Shown here one piece after another: positions 36,203 to 48,709 of a stretch of 64,000 nt of DNA (position 1 is the first letter of the stretch; the number at the start of each line of letters is the position of its first letter). The translations under genes were made by a program, and so were the position numbers. Source of the stretch: Pseudisothecium myosuroides (lineage: Eukaryota > Streptophyta > Bryopsida > Hypnales > Lembophyllaceae); the NCBI GenBank assembly GCA_951799445.1, contig OX637295.1, positions 12,772,001 to 12,836,000 of the forward strand. Reading direction: 5' to 3'. The notes under the pieces were generated by a model, which was given only the letters and a program-made list of their open reading frames with translations, searched no databases and was not told the origin of the DNA.

Positions 36203-36649
36203 CTATGAAAATTTAAAGAGTTTTAAGAAAAAGAAACTGAAAAAAAAATGCCAAAAAAATGCAGTTAAGAACGCACTTAAAAAATGAAATAATATAGAAG
36301 AGCTCGTTTTCCGGTAATCCTGGATCTGTCCATCCTGCCATAGCGCCGCAACAGGCACAGTAGTTGGATGCTCATTGTCTGCACCACTACAACTCCGGCT
36401 TGGTGGAAGTCGGCCAAATACACAAAATCGCTCTCGAGACCTTTCAATTTCAAGCTTCAATTGCAGATTGAAATGTAATCTGTAACTTACATCAACATAG
36501 ACGAAAGTAGTACAGTATCTTCGCAAGAGAATCCACCGCCAAGGACTTTCCAAGGCATGAGGGCTGACAGCCATGCTTGCCTTCACCTTCTCTGAAACAA
36601 CAAACGGTGTTGTCAACCTAATGAAGAACACCACTTGTAATTGCCACAC
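36203..36649 (-). pseudogene. Possible gene fragment with an exon-like segment
   Basis: A 148-codon minus-strand frame lies in a patch that is richer in G/C than its surroundings. Inside it, about 36597-36500 looks like an exon: it follows 'gtttcag' and ends at a strong donor (gtaagt), encoding a segment around SPHALESPWRWILLRRY. Another protein-like segment (FCVFGRLPPSRSCSGADNEH) lies at about 36420-36360. I do not recognise the family. It may be an unrecognised small gene, a captured exon or chance. Confidence 0.25.
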
Positions 36650-36912
36650 AACAATCGATCACTGTAGAAATATCTTTGCTTCCCTCTTGCCTATGCATTT
36701 ACCTCCAGACATGCACGGCCCCATATGAACTCTCTTGATATGGATGAAAAATTTCATATTCATTGCTCATCCAAATGCCATTCTTGTAGACTTCAGGTCC
36801 ATTATATACAAAACATATCCTCACTTGGGCCTCACTTCACAAGCTTGTTCTTTTGTCACTTCTGCGAAGGACATGCAGAAAAACTCTTCGATGGCACTTG
36901 TATGCGTACAAG

Positions 36913-37167
36913 TTAACCCTTGAAAGGCCTAAAAGCCCTATGTGGCAGTATAGTATATTTACAAATTTGGTGGTATTTGATCATAAAAACATTGACCAAT
37001 TAAAATTAAAATTGAATTAAATTAATTTTTTTGTACAAAGTAAATTAATGATCATGATGGTACGTAGATAACAATGTATCACAATTCATATACTAAAGCA
37101 CAATTGAAGAATTATAAGGCTAAATACGGGTGGTATAGAGGGATCCTAAGGGTCTTTCAAGGGTTAA
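36913..37167. mobile_element. piggyBac-like MITE, 255 bp
   Basis: The ends are TTAA-CCCTTGAAAG (left) and CTTTCAAGGG-TTAA (right), perfect inverted copies over 14 bp including TTAA. The inner terminus CCCTTGAAAG differs at one position from the first ten bases of the classic piggyBac terminal repeat (CCCTAGAAAG). No other direct repeat flanks the element, so TTAA itself is the likely target duplication. The interior is A/T-rich and non-coding. Confidence 0.65.
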
Positions 37168-37640
37168 ACCATCTACGGTGTGGATAGATACGTACACACC
37201 CTCTTGATTCTTCAGCGAATGCTGACTCAGCAATACAATATAATATTGAGATAAACACTACAAATGTCGGTCACTAAGGTATGTTCATTTTCTCAGTCTT
37301 TTAATCCCTAAAATTCTTTCATGTTTAGAGGTCCAAAAGTGCTTCAAAATACTTGTTCCCAAAGCAAGATCAAAATCTTTCATCAACATTCATTTATAAC
37401 AAATCCAACCGTAGGATCTTTTGGTTAATTTGTTCAAGTACATTCTTCCAAAGTTTTAAAGTGACTGTATCTCCACTAATTGCAAGTTTAATCTACCAAA
37501 ACTTCAAAATGTAGGCGATTTTTCTAACCCTTCCAAAAGGGGAAGTTTTATCTATCAACATTTTTAGAAAGAAAAAAGACGTATACCTATAACTTGTGCA
37601 TTTTAGTCAAAATATTGGAAAATGGGTTCAGAATATTATT

Positions 37641-37836
37641 ATAGTAGAACCTGTCTTAATGCATAGAGTTGGGACTATGCACTAAGAGAGGTTTATGCAG
37701 TAAGAGAGGTTTTGTCAGAACTTTGGCTAACATGGCCTCTCACTATGGGACCTCCAACTACTGTTCACAAATATCACGACCTCTCTTAGTGCATATATGC
37801 ACTAAGACAGTATGCAATAAGAGAGGTTTTACTGTA
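37641..37836. mobile_element. MITE with AGTARAACCTSTCTTA ends, about 196 bp
   Basis: The left end is ATAGTAGAACCTGTCTTAAT and the complement of the right end is ACAGTAAAACCTCTCTTATT; both are followed by GCATA, so paired ends run about 25 bp. Internally an 18-bp unit ('tatgcactaagagaggtt') recurs in both orientations. Superfamily is uncertain. The target duplication is not clear (TA or TAT). Confidence 0.55.
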
Positions 37837-37839
37837 TAT

Positions 37840-40800
37840 ATACAAAATATTAATTAAAAAAAACTATAATGTAGAAGGTGTTTACTTGGATGAAAGATAA
37901 AAGTAATATGCTAAAAGCTTTTTGGAAGAGTATGAAAATTGTTAATTTCAATGGTGAGAATATTCTAGTAAACAATTAATATCCTTTTTATTTATTTTTA
38001 TTTGAAAAATTTCAAAATTGAGAGAAAAAGACAATTTTATATATCTTTTCAACCTTCATTGTCCACAAAATAAATTTTCTCATAACTTTTAAATTGAATG
38101 GTTCAAATGTTTTTAAGTAGGTATCAATTTATACAATTTGTATTTTTTAAGATTTATATTTTTTGTTCAATGGTTTGAAATTGAAATTAAAAAAATCTTT
38201 CTAATTTTTGCAATATTTATTGAAATGATGGGAAACAAAGAAGTCAATAGAGCCTATCCAAGTTTCAAAAAGCCCTAAATGGGTTGCTTGGTCCTTTAGG
38301 GGTTAAATACTATATTTGTTTTGGTCAAAGCAAAAATATATAGATAGAATCTTTAGCATGTGTGATTATTGAAGATAGAAGAGCCTAAATGAAAAAAGTA
38401 ATTGTATCAAATTAGAGAGTGAGTGATAGACAATGAATGTGCAAAAAATTAGAACAATCCCCCATTAGTAGTGCAAAAATTTAGAATTTCTTAATAGTGT
38501 ATAAATTGTTGGTTTCAATGTATGAAAAATATGCAAATACAAACCTGCAATACTAGCAACCTTACAAAAGATTCACTTCAAGGATCTTAAGATTCAGTAG
38601 ACATTGCTTTCATAATTTACACAAAGCAATTAACACTGAAAAACATACCTTCAATGTGTAAAAATCAGGATAAAAATACATGCTTAATACAAAAATACTC
38701 GACATGGGCAAATACAGAATCTTCTACTCAAAATTGACATAAATTCAACTTTTCTTCTTTTGTGACTAATCAACAATTAAATAGGGGTAGTTGAATCCAA
38801 ATTCTACAACAGACAATTAAAAAAAGACTTGAAATAACATATTGTTGATCATTATACTTAAAAGCATTAAAAACATTGTTGCACACAATATCATATGTCA
38901 TGTTTCTTTACAATGACCTTCTTTCCCATCCAATTGTGCCATCTTTGTCTTTGCAGTTTCCTCCCAAAAAATGCCAATGCTATTTAAGATGTAGTAGGGA
39001 TGCATCCTTTGCAATTCTTTCCATGTATTTTTATGTATTATATGAAGATCGGTAGAGAAGCCATGTATAAATGCAAATAAGTGTTGCATGTAATTGTATT
39101 TTCCAAATCTAATTGCTCCAATTCACTTTCTATCAAACAAACTAGTAACTACCATTTCCTAACTTCCCTTTTAGATTATGAATTACTTATATTATTCTCA
39201 TTATTGAAACTAATTTGTGGCTCTTTGGGACTAAATGGTTAATTCATGAGAGAGCCTGCCCAACATCTAGTGGTGGATGATAAACGTATCCAAGATCTTA
39301 TTGCAAGAGCTATATGTGAGTAGCTTACTCCTTTTATACTTCATGTTTTTTGTGCAAGCGTTTGTACAATTTACGTAGAGATGGGAAGAAAAAGAAAACT
39401 TAAAAAATTTTATGAAGATTTTTTGTTTGAATTTTTGCAAAGCCATAAACATTTATGCCTTAACCCCTACATGATTAGGGATGTTTTTTTAAGAGAAATT
39501 GTTAAAAACTATAATTTTTTAGTACATTGACTAAAATTGAAAATTAAAACTTTTTTGAGCTTCAATCAAACAAAAGTGTAGTAGAATATAACAAAAATGT
39601 GTGGGAAAATTTTCAAACCATTTGGCCCTATGTATCATTGTTTGAAGTAAAAATATATATATTTTATTTCATTCTTATGAAATAGGGTCAGCTGACTTTG
39701 AGCCTTCTTGGAATAAATTTTTTAATCTTGATGGATTTGCATCAATTCAACATTGAGTTCTAAATCTTGTTAGATACACTCATGAAAATTTTTAGAAGTA
39801 AATATGGAATATAGCTTACTCTAAATCACCCCGCAATGCAAGGAGGTTAAGTGAATAGCCAATATACTAGTCATTTTTTAGGAGATTATTTATTTGAAAT
39901 CCAAATGGTGAAAATTTAGAAGCATACATTTAGAAGGTGTGGCAAAAATTTCAAGAACTTTGACTCATAGATTTCAAAATAATAGCATTTGATGTTTGAA
40001 GAATTTTTTTCCTCAAACTTGCCTAGCAATGTTAGTAGAGATTGACTCCTCAAAGTGGAATGAGATTTTTGTGCTAAATGTAGTTTTTTTCTCACAATTT
40101 CATTCTATATCATGTTAGTTACGTACATGCCAAATTTCAAAAGTAGATGAGGAATTTAACAAAATATAAAGAAGTGTTGGGATGTTTTTGGACATCATAT
40201 TTTTTCAATAATTCCCATGAAGGAGGTGAATGTTTCCATTTTGTATCAAAATTTTAAAACATTCATAAAAAGTTGACTTTGTATGACCTTATCCAAGTTT
40301 TCTAGTGTCTGGTGAATGAACTTTTGGTCCTTTGTCTACAAAATTGCTCATATGGTGATTAATTTTGTAGAGTACAAAATAATAAAAACCATTTGATGAA
40401 ATTAATATTTTTGGGCTTCAGAGGGCCGCAAGTACTTAATTTGTTGGGAATCACACCACATCAACAATTTGATGTAGTTGGGAGATTGCAATTTCAATAA
40501 TAGTATTTAACTAATCTATATAAAAATAAAAATAAAATAAAATAAATTATTTTTGAATATTTTGAATATTTTTTTGAAATTTTATTTTATTATTATTTTT
40601 TAATATTTAATAATTCTAAAAGTGTACCGTTGGTTTATAGTGAGGGAATCAAGCTTGAAATAGCCCTTTTCTTGCTTCAAATCTCATCTAATGCACTACT
40701 TTTGTTAGATGCAATTATAGGATTGTAAAGATAACTCATTTTGATTATTGACATTTCACATAAGATTATCAAAGACCACAAGCAATGTCGTATCAATATG

Positions 40801-42120
40801 CCAAAAATTCTTCAATTTTTTCTTACCAAAGTTGGAAACTCATTAATTAAGTATAAAAATGAAAAAAAAATGAACAAAGAAGTTAATGTTGTGATTTCTT
40901 TATCAATTACAATGTATGATCAAATCATTTGCATTGATTATTATTTTTGGAAAAGCAGAGGCAATTTCAAGCACCAATCAACTATATCATGTATATTATC
41001 TAAAATTATTTCATACTTTAAAATAAATTACCATATCTTAGGAAACTATACCTAAAAGCAACCAAATGAGCATTTTATCATTATTTTTATTAAACTATCT
41101 TATTTTTTGTTGTGCCTTCGTCAATAATTGAAAGAAAATTCACTTAGTCTATAATATTTGGACATTGTATTAACAAACTATGAATTTTCAAAGTGTAAGT
41201 CATAACAATATCCAAAAACAATTGTAGCCTTACATGTTTTGAAGGTGTACATTATAAGAAGCATTGGCTTAGTTAGCAAATGAAAGCATCGAATTTGCAA
41301 CAAGTAGCATTAAATAGTAGAACTGAAACATACATTTCAATTGTTCAAGCCATCATTAAATTTTAAAGGGATGAATCTCCACAACTTATTTCTTTCATCT
41401 CATGAAATAGTTGGATTCTAAAGTGAAAACACCCAAAATAGTCAAGATTAGCAATTCAACATAGTTAGAGGCACCTTTTCTAGAAAATATATTTTTTATT
41501 ATTAGCAAATGAAAATTACAAATTTAAAATAAAAAATAAAAAGTTGGATGAGACATGTATTTACTATGAATTTTCAAAGTTAACTCCCTGACCACTAAAA
41601 CTGTCACATAACTTGGTCATAATACCAAAATCTAGAGAATCAACTACCAAAATCTACAGTCAATTAATTGTGGTTAAGTCTGGGAACGATTTAATTGCAC
41701 TTTTGGGGACACTTTCAGCAAGAGTCCACTTGTTAGGAATGGATACATGAATAGTTTTGGATATTTTCACCTTAGTTACAATCAAACAAGGATTAGGGTT
41801 TGTAGTGAGTGTTCACTCCATAATAAAGTTTTGAAAAAATATATTACAATATTTTGAAAATTGCATTTCATGACATGGAAACAATTCAACCAATAAACTA
41901 AGCCAGGATGACAATGTCACACCTCGATGAATATTCTTTCATTTGGATGAAAAGCTGATGTTTCATCCACAATGAACCCATTTATGAATGTAAATAGCTC
42001 CGTCAAGATTGTAAGTTCCACTACCGGTAAGTTACCCTGGAAAATTGAAAATAAAATCCCTGGGCCCCCAAGATAGGGATTATTATAAAATTAAATGCCT
42101 CTCAAATTCAATGAGACAGC
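37840..42120. other. AT-rich intergenic DNA between the WRC paralogues
   Basis: No gene seen. Fragments with the same terminal motif as the piggyBac-like elements occur alone: CTTTAGGGGTTAA at about 38298-38310 and TTAACCCCTA at about 39462. Partners could not be paired convincingly. The 104-codon frame at 40741-41055 is lysine/isoleucine-rich and looks like random AT-rich translation. Confidence 0.45.
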
Positions 42121-42159
42121 CTGAGCTCCTGGCAGTCATTCAAACGTGAGTACGGTAGC

Positions 42160-42265
42160 CAGTACCCTTCACTTCTCATCAGAATGTGAGGGAACTCCCG
42201 AAGCGAGTCTGGACGGATGAGAACCGGATGAATGGAATGGGGGGGTTGCGGTGGATGGATGAGGG
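42160..42265 (+). promoter_or_regulatory. GGATGA-rich upstream region of WRC gene 2
   Basis: Contains 'acggatgagaaccggatgaa' and 'ggatggatgagg', about 380-430 bp before the start codon, matching the cluster upstream of the paralogue at 32150-32285. A (TTC)n tract ends just before the start codon (about 42621-42639). Confidence 0.4.
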
Positions 42266-42642
42266 ATCGCCACGCCTTTCTCTCTCTCAAAACGCTGCTT
42301 TGGGAGTCGCCCCTGGCTTTGCTTCCCTCCTTTATCTCCCTCCATTTGCTGTACCTGCAGCCGCGCCCGCGCTCTAGAGTTTTTTGTGTTTGTTGTTGCT
42401 GCTGTTTTTGAGTGTGCCTGCTGCTCCTGCGTTGTCCGGCGTTTCTTCGTCCATGGCGTAGCGGAGCCTCGTTGCAATCTCTCCCGCGTTTTGCTTTTTT
42501 ATTCCGCTCTTGTTGCGTCTTTTAAAATCGCCATTGATCGACTTTTCTCCGCGCCTTTTAATTTTAATTTTATTGTCGGTTCTCTCGTACCTCGCGGAAG
42601 TCTTTATTTTATTTTTTCCCTTTCTTCTTCTTCTTCTTCGCT

Positions 42643-45042
42643 ATGAGGATCCGGAAGGGGAATCGGTGCTTGCCGCTGGCGCCTTCCGATCGTCCCTTCT
42701 TGCAGCAGCAGCAGGAGGCGTCGACCGTGACGCAGCGGGAGAAAGGATGTCACGGTGATGTCAAGGAGCCGGACGTCGAGGCGAATCAGGCGATGCTGCG
42801 TCTCGTCGCGCTTGCTGCTGCTCCACGCCCGGTTGCGGACAACGACGTCAAGGACCTGGTGGTACTGGTAATTGCGTATTGTAGTTAGTAGTTACCACGT
42901 CATTAGCGTTGGTTTGGTGTCACGCGATTTGAGTTCTTTTATGAGACTGTTTTTCCGAAATTCGGACTCTAGAATTAGCATCAAATTACAGACGGACAGT
43001 GCGCTGTTGAATTGTATGTTATGATCAACGTCTTTGGCAGAAGTTGGACTCGGGGGGTGCGGTTTAGTTTTGGAACTGTTGTAACTCCCAGACTCTCGGC
43101 TGGCATTGAGAAATGAGTTAGCAATGTCGGTTCGCGTGCTTGACTCACTATTATCGTTTGTTACTGGTTAATTGCTGCCACTTCAGTCCAACTGTGTTGA
43201 TAGCTACTGCTTCAGTACATAACTTAATTGGATAGTGTTCTTGTCGCTTCAGCGGTCCATTGCCTGCATGCAACTCTGACAAACATGACCTCTTCCATGT
43301 TGCGACAGGAACATGCAAACGGCGCATCTCCGGTGAGAAATAAATGTCTAGAACATGATCTAGAGAAGAACAGGTACGTCCTCTTCCTGAGATCGATTTT
43401 TTTCTTGTGGAAATCGCATTGGTGGCTATCTCCACTACTCGGTGCTGTTTCAGGTGCCATAGCTGTGATCGACACATGTTCACAAGAATTGGAACCTTAG
43501 ATGTTGTCTCTTAGACTAGGAAGAATACTCAGCTACAAGACATGTTGAGCTCTCTGGGACTCGTATAAGTATATTCAGACAAAGATTGAGAGAAAGCATA
43601 TCCTTCTCGTCTTAGAGCGATGGCACTGATTTTCGTAAAATGCTGGAGGGCAGGGTTTCAGCTGACGACAATTTCAACGAGCGCTCATTAATTCACGACA
43701 AAGGTAATTGTTTATTGATATTCACGTTATTGAGCTACGAATTTTGAGGTCTCAAGTTCATCTTAAATAATGCACATGCACATTCATTCTTCCCAGTTTA
43801 ACTTTCTGAACTTCTGTCCACCCTTTCGTACATGAGCTACTCTCCCATAGGGTACAGACATAAAACCAGTCCTCTCTTTCGTACAGACCATCCTAAGTTA
43901 AAGTCGTATTTCTAATTTAAGTATTGCATTGATTCATAATGCATTTATCATTACTCGATTGAATTAGTCGGAACATTTAATGGTTTACAACGTCTGACTT
44001 TCAATGAATGTGCGGGGCGTTCAGCATGAGGAAATTGAACTGACTCTTGAAGTATTCATATTCAGATGTCGATCTGATCTTGAGAAAATTGACAGGTACA
44101 CCGCCGAGGACGAAATCTGTCTTCACCAGGCATAAGCCAGCCGTCACAACGGGGGCGATCTGCAGCACATCTGATCAGCCGGATTTGTTGGAGCAATCTT
44201 TACTTCCAATCTGCTCTAGAGCAGCTAATGCGGGTCCGAATGGTCATGATGGTGTTGCCCCGATCTTAGAGCAAGTCGTCCCGGGGTTAATTGAAGGAGA
44301 TGACCGATTGGCTGTGCAAGTGGCTACATCATTTCGTAATAGTTCCAAATTCGCAGAACTCGAAGAGCGAGGGAAAATCTTCTCACAGCTTTCTCCTGCT
44401 GGTGAAGAAAATAAGTCGTTGATTATAGGAGACTCAGAAATTAGTCGTGGGGAAACGGTTTCAAGCAGCGACATGATAGAAGCTGCGATACAGTTACAGA
44501 ATATGCAGAAGAGCTACTCCAATTCGCTTTGTTCGGGTGTTGTCGAACTGAGTGAAACCCCATCCATCCATTGCGGAAATCAGGAGGCAGCTCAGAACCA
44601 GACTAAGGGATTCCTCGGACGATCAAAAGTTGGGCCAAACTACACAGATGTCGCAACGATGAACCATAAAGCCAGCTCAAGCGCCTCCAAGTCACAGAAT
44701 GTCACTCAGACGGACCAAAGCGAATCTCAGTGCAAGCGTGACGACGGGAAAGGATGGAGGTGCTCTCGGCCAGCAGAAGGCGGGTACACTATGTGCAAGT
44801 ATCATCGAGAACAGATTTGCAGGGCTCAAAGTCGTCGGAAGAGATCGAAATTTGACATGGAACCAATCGTTGCAGAGAAGACTTCCCCGTCCAGATATCT
44901 CCTCAATGCACGTTTCGCGCCGAACGCCATCGTCACAGCAAGCGATTGTCTTCCTTTTACAGACGACGAATTGGCATATGATGAACGCCGGCCGTTCGTG
45001 AAAGCAAAGTCTCTCAAGTCCCTACTGCTGAACACGTACTGA
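42643..45042 (+). CDS. WRC-domain nuclear protein, tandem copy 2
   Basis: Four exons: 42643-42858, 43309-43373, 43654-43703, 44096-45042; phases 0, 2, 1 as in copy 1; 425 aa. Exon 1 is 216 nt in both genes when cut at the aligned donor. In-frame donors at 42862 and 42868 (the latter gtaatt, a better match) would add one or three codons. The WRC finger has C323, C333, C344 and H347 with the core DDGKGWRC. Shared blocks with copy 1 are the MRIRKG start, VVPGLIEGDDRLAVQVA, EERG, MIEAAIQL and the C-terminal AKSLKSLL. Exons 2-3 and the linker around residues 240-320 have diverged strongly. No QLQ domain. Probably a nuclear regulator; function unknown. The two genes lie about 10.1 kb apart in the same orientation. 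Confidence 0.85.
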
Positions 45043-46379
45043 TGTTGGGCTTTTCCTTCTCTGACGGATATGTAAGTGTAACTCCCATCTTGTGGAGCTT
45101 GCAGTGGCTTGCAGAAATTTTATTGTACATTTATAACCTGCTATGCACTTAGTGCTTGTCCCGCATCGGAAGCTACAGAAATCACAGATTCAACCTAGTT
45201 ATTACGAAGGATTCAGCATCCAGTAATTTGACACCTTGACTGGACATTAGTTTTAGATTATATTTCAGAAGGGTAACCTATATTATGCCTTCATCTATAG
45301 ACTCCGGATATAGTAAAGGACAACATAATGATATTCCCGGTGAGGTATGAGTGCAGGCACAGGCATCAGGTCGAAGAACATCAGGTCCTCTTAGAAATAG
45401 CGACAGATCTTGTCTATGGGTTGAAGAAGGCCTCTCTTTCAAAGGCGGAGATGGCGTTCATGAAATTCGAGAACATGAACAGTTACGTCCTTCGTGGATG
45501 GACATTTAAGACTTTAGTGGCTACAAGCCATCCGAGATTCAGGCGTTCAAGGTACTCAGCTTCAACCGAAAATTGTTGCTCAGAGTCTTCCAAATCACGA
45601 ACCGGGATTGAGGTACTACTCGAGAAAGTAGGGCAGATTATGAAAGTTACACAACTGCAATTCAAAATCGTACTTATCTCTGTAGAGAACTGACTTTTGA
45701 CTGCACGTGATGGTGTGGAAGGACGCAATCTTTCGCATCCCTGGCCCTGGCCTTGACTGTGCGTATGTTACTTATGTCAAAAGTGATTAATCAGTAGTCC
45801 TATTTTGTGGCATAAATAATTTGGTTTTGTTGAGGTCTCCATAAGTACCAGTAGTGTTGTTTTTCAATCACTTGAGCAAGCTTGCAGAAGTGTTTATGAC
45901 ATAAACATCCCTGAAAACTCTCGTCACGCAATTTATTCAAAGAACAAGCGTCTAATTGCAAGTCTCTATTGCAAATATAAAAGTAAAGTTTTCAAATGAA
46001 TCTATAATTCTCATAGATTGAATATTTGAAAAAAAATCATATTCAATGAGCTTAGCATGATTCTTTACAATGTTGGACCCCAATATGGCACATTTTTGCT
46101 TTTCATTGGTCTCATTTTCCTTAAAATACCACATCTTCCTACATGTTTAAACCATTACTTAGTCTCTAGAGACCATAAAAATCAAATAAATAGGTATACT
46201 TGAATGGTGTGGAAAAACGTCGACCACACATAGGATGGAACAAAAAAAGACCAATAATCATGTGGTTCAAACATTAAAACCAATCCAAGTTAATGTACAA
46301 CCTCTTGGTTGAAAATCTATACAAAAAGATTTAACACCTCTAGTATAAAAACACAACCATGATAGAAATGATACAAAAT
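45043..46379. other. Spacer between WRC gene 2 and the TGD5-like gene
   Basis: A 121-codon plus-strand frame (45328-45693) begins MIFPVRYECRHRHQ and includes SKAEMAFMKFENMN. It has more balanced composition than random AT-rich frames but no domain I recognise. It could be a fragment or part of the WRC gene 2 3' region. Nothing else was identified. Confidence 0.35.
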
Positions 46380-48679
46380 CTATGGCCTCTTTCCATCATT
46401 GCTCTGAATGCCATTTAGAGCCCTCTTCAGCCCGGAGACGAGGTCATCCACAATAGCACCAAGCTCCGCCCTGCAATAGGAAATGTCAGTGACACCAAAG
46501 AGTCATCAAATCTACAACCACAAAGAACATCTCTTGAAAAATTCGATTCTTAACACTAGCAAGAAATGGAATGATGGTTGGTTGAGGTCAAGGTTGCCAA
46601 TAGATTATACAAGCCACTTAGGATTGAATAGGTTAGAGGAAAAGATTGAAATGTCAGTGACACCAAGGAGTCATCAAATCTACAACCACAAACAACAACT
46701 CTTGAAAAATTCAATTCTAAACACTAGCAAGAAATGGAATGATGGTTGGTTGAAGTAGTAGAGGTTGCCAATAGATTATACAAGCCACTTAGGATTGAAC
46801 AGGTCAGAGGAAAAAGATTGAAATAACAAGCTTCATTGGTGAAGGTTTTCTTGCCCTCTCAAGCTTGTTGCTTAGACTCTAAAATGCCCCTGAGAATCGG
46901 AAAGGGAAAACCAGCCAGGAGAGGGGAGACGAGGAAACGTCGACACTCACCCGGTAGAGCCAGCAATACTACCAGTCGGGCGTTTCGGCAGCCGTCCGAT
47001 GTTACTGTACGTGTCTTTGTCATCGTAAGCTCGGCCTTTGCCCAAGCCGTATCCGAATCCAACTCCCACTCCACATCCTGCTCCTGCTCCAAATCCGACC
47101 TGTAAGCCCGGGAATCCTAAGCCGACCCCTGCGCCTGCGTTCAGAAAAAGCATATCAAACAGTCCATGAGAATCGTAGAAGTTTGAAGTTCTAAAATGTG
47201 AAGGCAGACAGGTAGATGGAATGCTAGCGAGATCAGGTAGTCACAACAAGCAAGATAGCCAGAAGTTATCACACACAATGACACTGAATTCTTTTTCCAC
47301 ATGTAAGTCTGGGTAGATACTGGATTATTTACAGATATTGCATGTTTGTATGCAAGGTTGTGTTCCAAGAGAGACAAACACAACGTCTAGTATTTTTGAC
47401 ATATCAAACAGGCTCCTAGTCTGTCACACAAGGGCATTCTTAAACTATACACAGAATCTCTTCGAATATTAAAGAATATTCCACAATATTTGAACACGGT
47501 TACACAACATGTTCCAACACCCATCTAATAAAGCTTCAGACATCAGATGTCAAACACCACATCATGTAGGCCTAACCTGCAACCCTGACGTTATGAGGGT
47601 TCGAACATACAAAATTTGTAAGTCCGGAAAGATCCGAAACCGGACACTCTACTGGATATCCATTTTTCGCACGCTAATAACTCGTAGTAATTGGAAAGTT
47701 TGAAGATCGATCCGGTTAGCAACAGGTTAGGGCTTATCGTCAACAGGAAAAAATTTTGATGCAAGAAATGAGATGCTATGCAGATTAATGAAATACTTCT
47801 CTCCCCAACGACGTGCCACTCGATTACCAATCTTGCACGCTTTAATCAAATGAGCAGGTCCATCCGTTCTTAAATTACTGATCAAGAAAACACTTGCCGG
47901 AGCACTGCCGACTAACACAGAATCTTTCAAGAGCACATTTGGAAACAGCCTAACACTCATTTCCAAAGTCCATGCAATGGCTGATTCCAAGTTGCCTTCT
48001 GTATCTTAAATTCGATCAATTACAATATGTCGGTATGAGATTTCAGCGTCAACTCTACATTCAGACCTCTTTAATCCGACCCTCTCTTCAATGACATTCT
48101 GGAATATCCTGCACCATTGTCACACTATCATTCCTGTAGCACCCTTGTCTCACATTCAAAATATTTGACTTGTACTATGACTGTCTCCCAAGCAGTCAGA
48201 ACAAGGGGGTTAGAGTGTATCCGAATGCAATGTTCGAGATGCTCACGCGCTTTCAAAAAACACTTAATTCCGAAACACAGGAGCTACCCTAGTTGACAAC
48301 ATAATCAGTCTGCCAACAACAAATTTCATATTCTTTTGCTCAATTCGTTTCGAAAATGGACGTTCCTTTCGCAACCCTACCTGCTCGGATTCCTTCACTT
48401 TTCATCCTCCGCAACTCCAATCGAACAACCCAATTCAAAAATATTCACACCACCATTTGCACAGCCGTCCAAATCAAAATCCCAACTGAAAGAAACTTCG
48501 AACCACGAGTTTTCCAATCCACAGAACGTGCTCGACATCATACCTCCAACGATGCCGGCTCCCAGGCCGACGCCACAGCCGATGCCGTAGCCGAACGCCG
48601 GACCCATCTTGCCCCAATCGTGCGTCTGCAGCTTCGGCAGGCGCCACAGAAAGCTCTTCTTCTCGCCCTCGTCGCTCAT
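46380..48679 (-). CDS. TGD5: TGD5-like glycine-rich ER-to-plastid lipid-transfer factor
   Basis: Three minus-strand exons: 48679-48544, 47134-46951, 46470-46380; GT-AG introns, phases 1 and 2; 136 aa. The N-terminus has HDWGKMGPAFGYG followed by a long Gly-rich hydrophobic stretch (CGVGLGAGIVG, then GLGFPGLQVGFGAGAGCG) ending in GYGLGKGRAYDD and YSNIG. The C-terminus (ELGAIVDDLVSGLKRAL) resembles the conserved tail of TGD5 proteins. Arabidopsis TGD5 is a small glycine-rich envelope protein acting with the TGD1-4 lipid importer; identity is by recalled similarity. Without the second splice, exon 2 would stop at TGA 46949-46947; the strong gtgagt donor and the conserved exon 3 tail support splicing. 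A (GGCTC)n microsatellite (48686-48709) lies just upstream of the ATG. Confidence 0.75.
46481..46820. repeat. Tandem duplication of a 168-bp unit inside TGD5 intron 2
   Basis: Unit 1 (46481-46648) and unit 2 (46649-46820) share 'aatgtcagtgacaccaa', 'gagtcatcaaatctacaacc', 'ctcttgaaaaattc' and 'gccacttaggattgaa', at about 90% identity by eye. The first unit starts only about 10 bp from the exon 3 acceptor, so the duplication extends almost to the splice site. Confidence 0.75.
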
Positions 48680-48685
48680 GGTCTT

Positions 48686-48709
48686 GGCTCGGCTCGGCTC
48701 GGCTCGGCT
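48686..48709. repeat. (GGCTC)n microsatellite in the TGD5-like 5' region
   Basis: Nearly five perfect copies of GGCTC start 7 bp upstream of the minus-strand start codon, so they probably lie in the 5' UTR as (GAGCC)n. Confidence 0.7.

Noticed and set aside
39462..40430. A further piggyBac-like element starting TTAACCCCTA
   Set aside because: No matching GGGTTAA right end could be found downstream.
45328..45693. 121-codon frame after WRC gene 2 as a separate gene
   Set aside because: No recognisable family and no promoter or splice evidence; described in the spacer entry instead.
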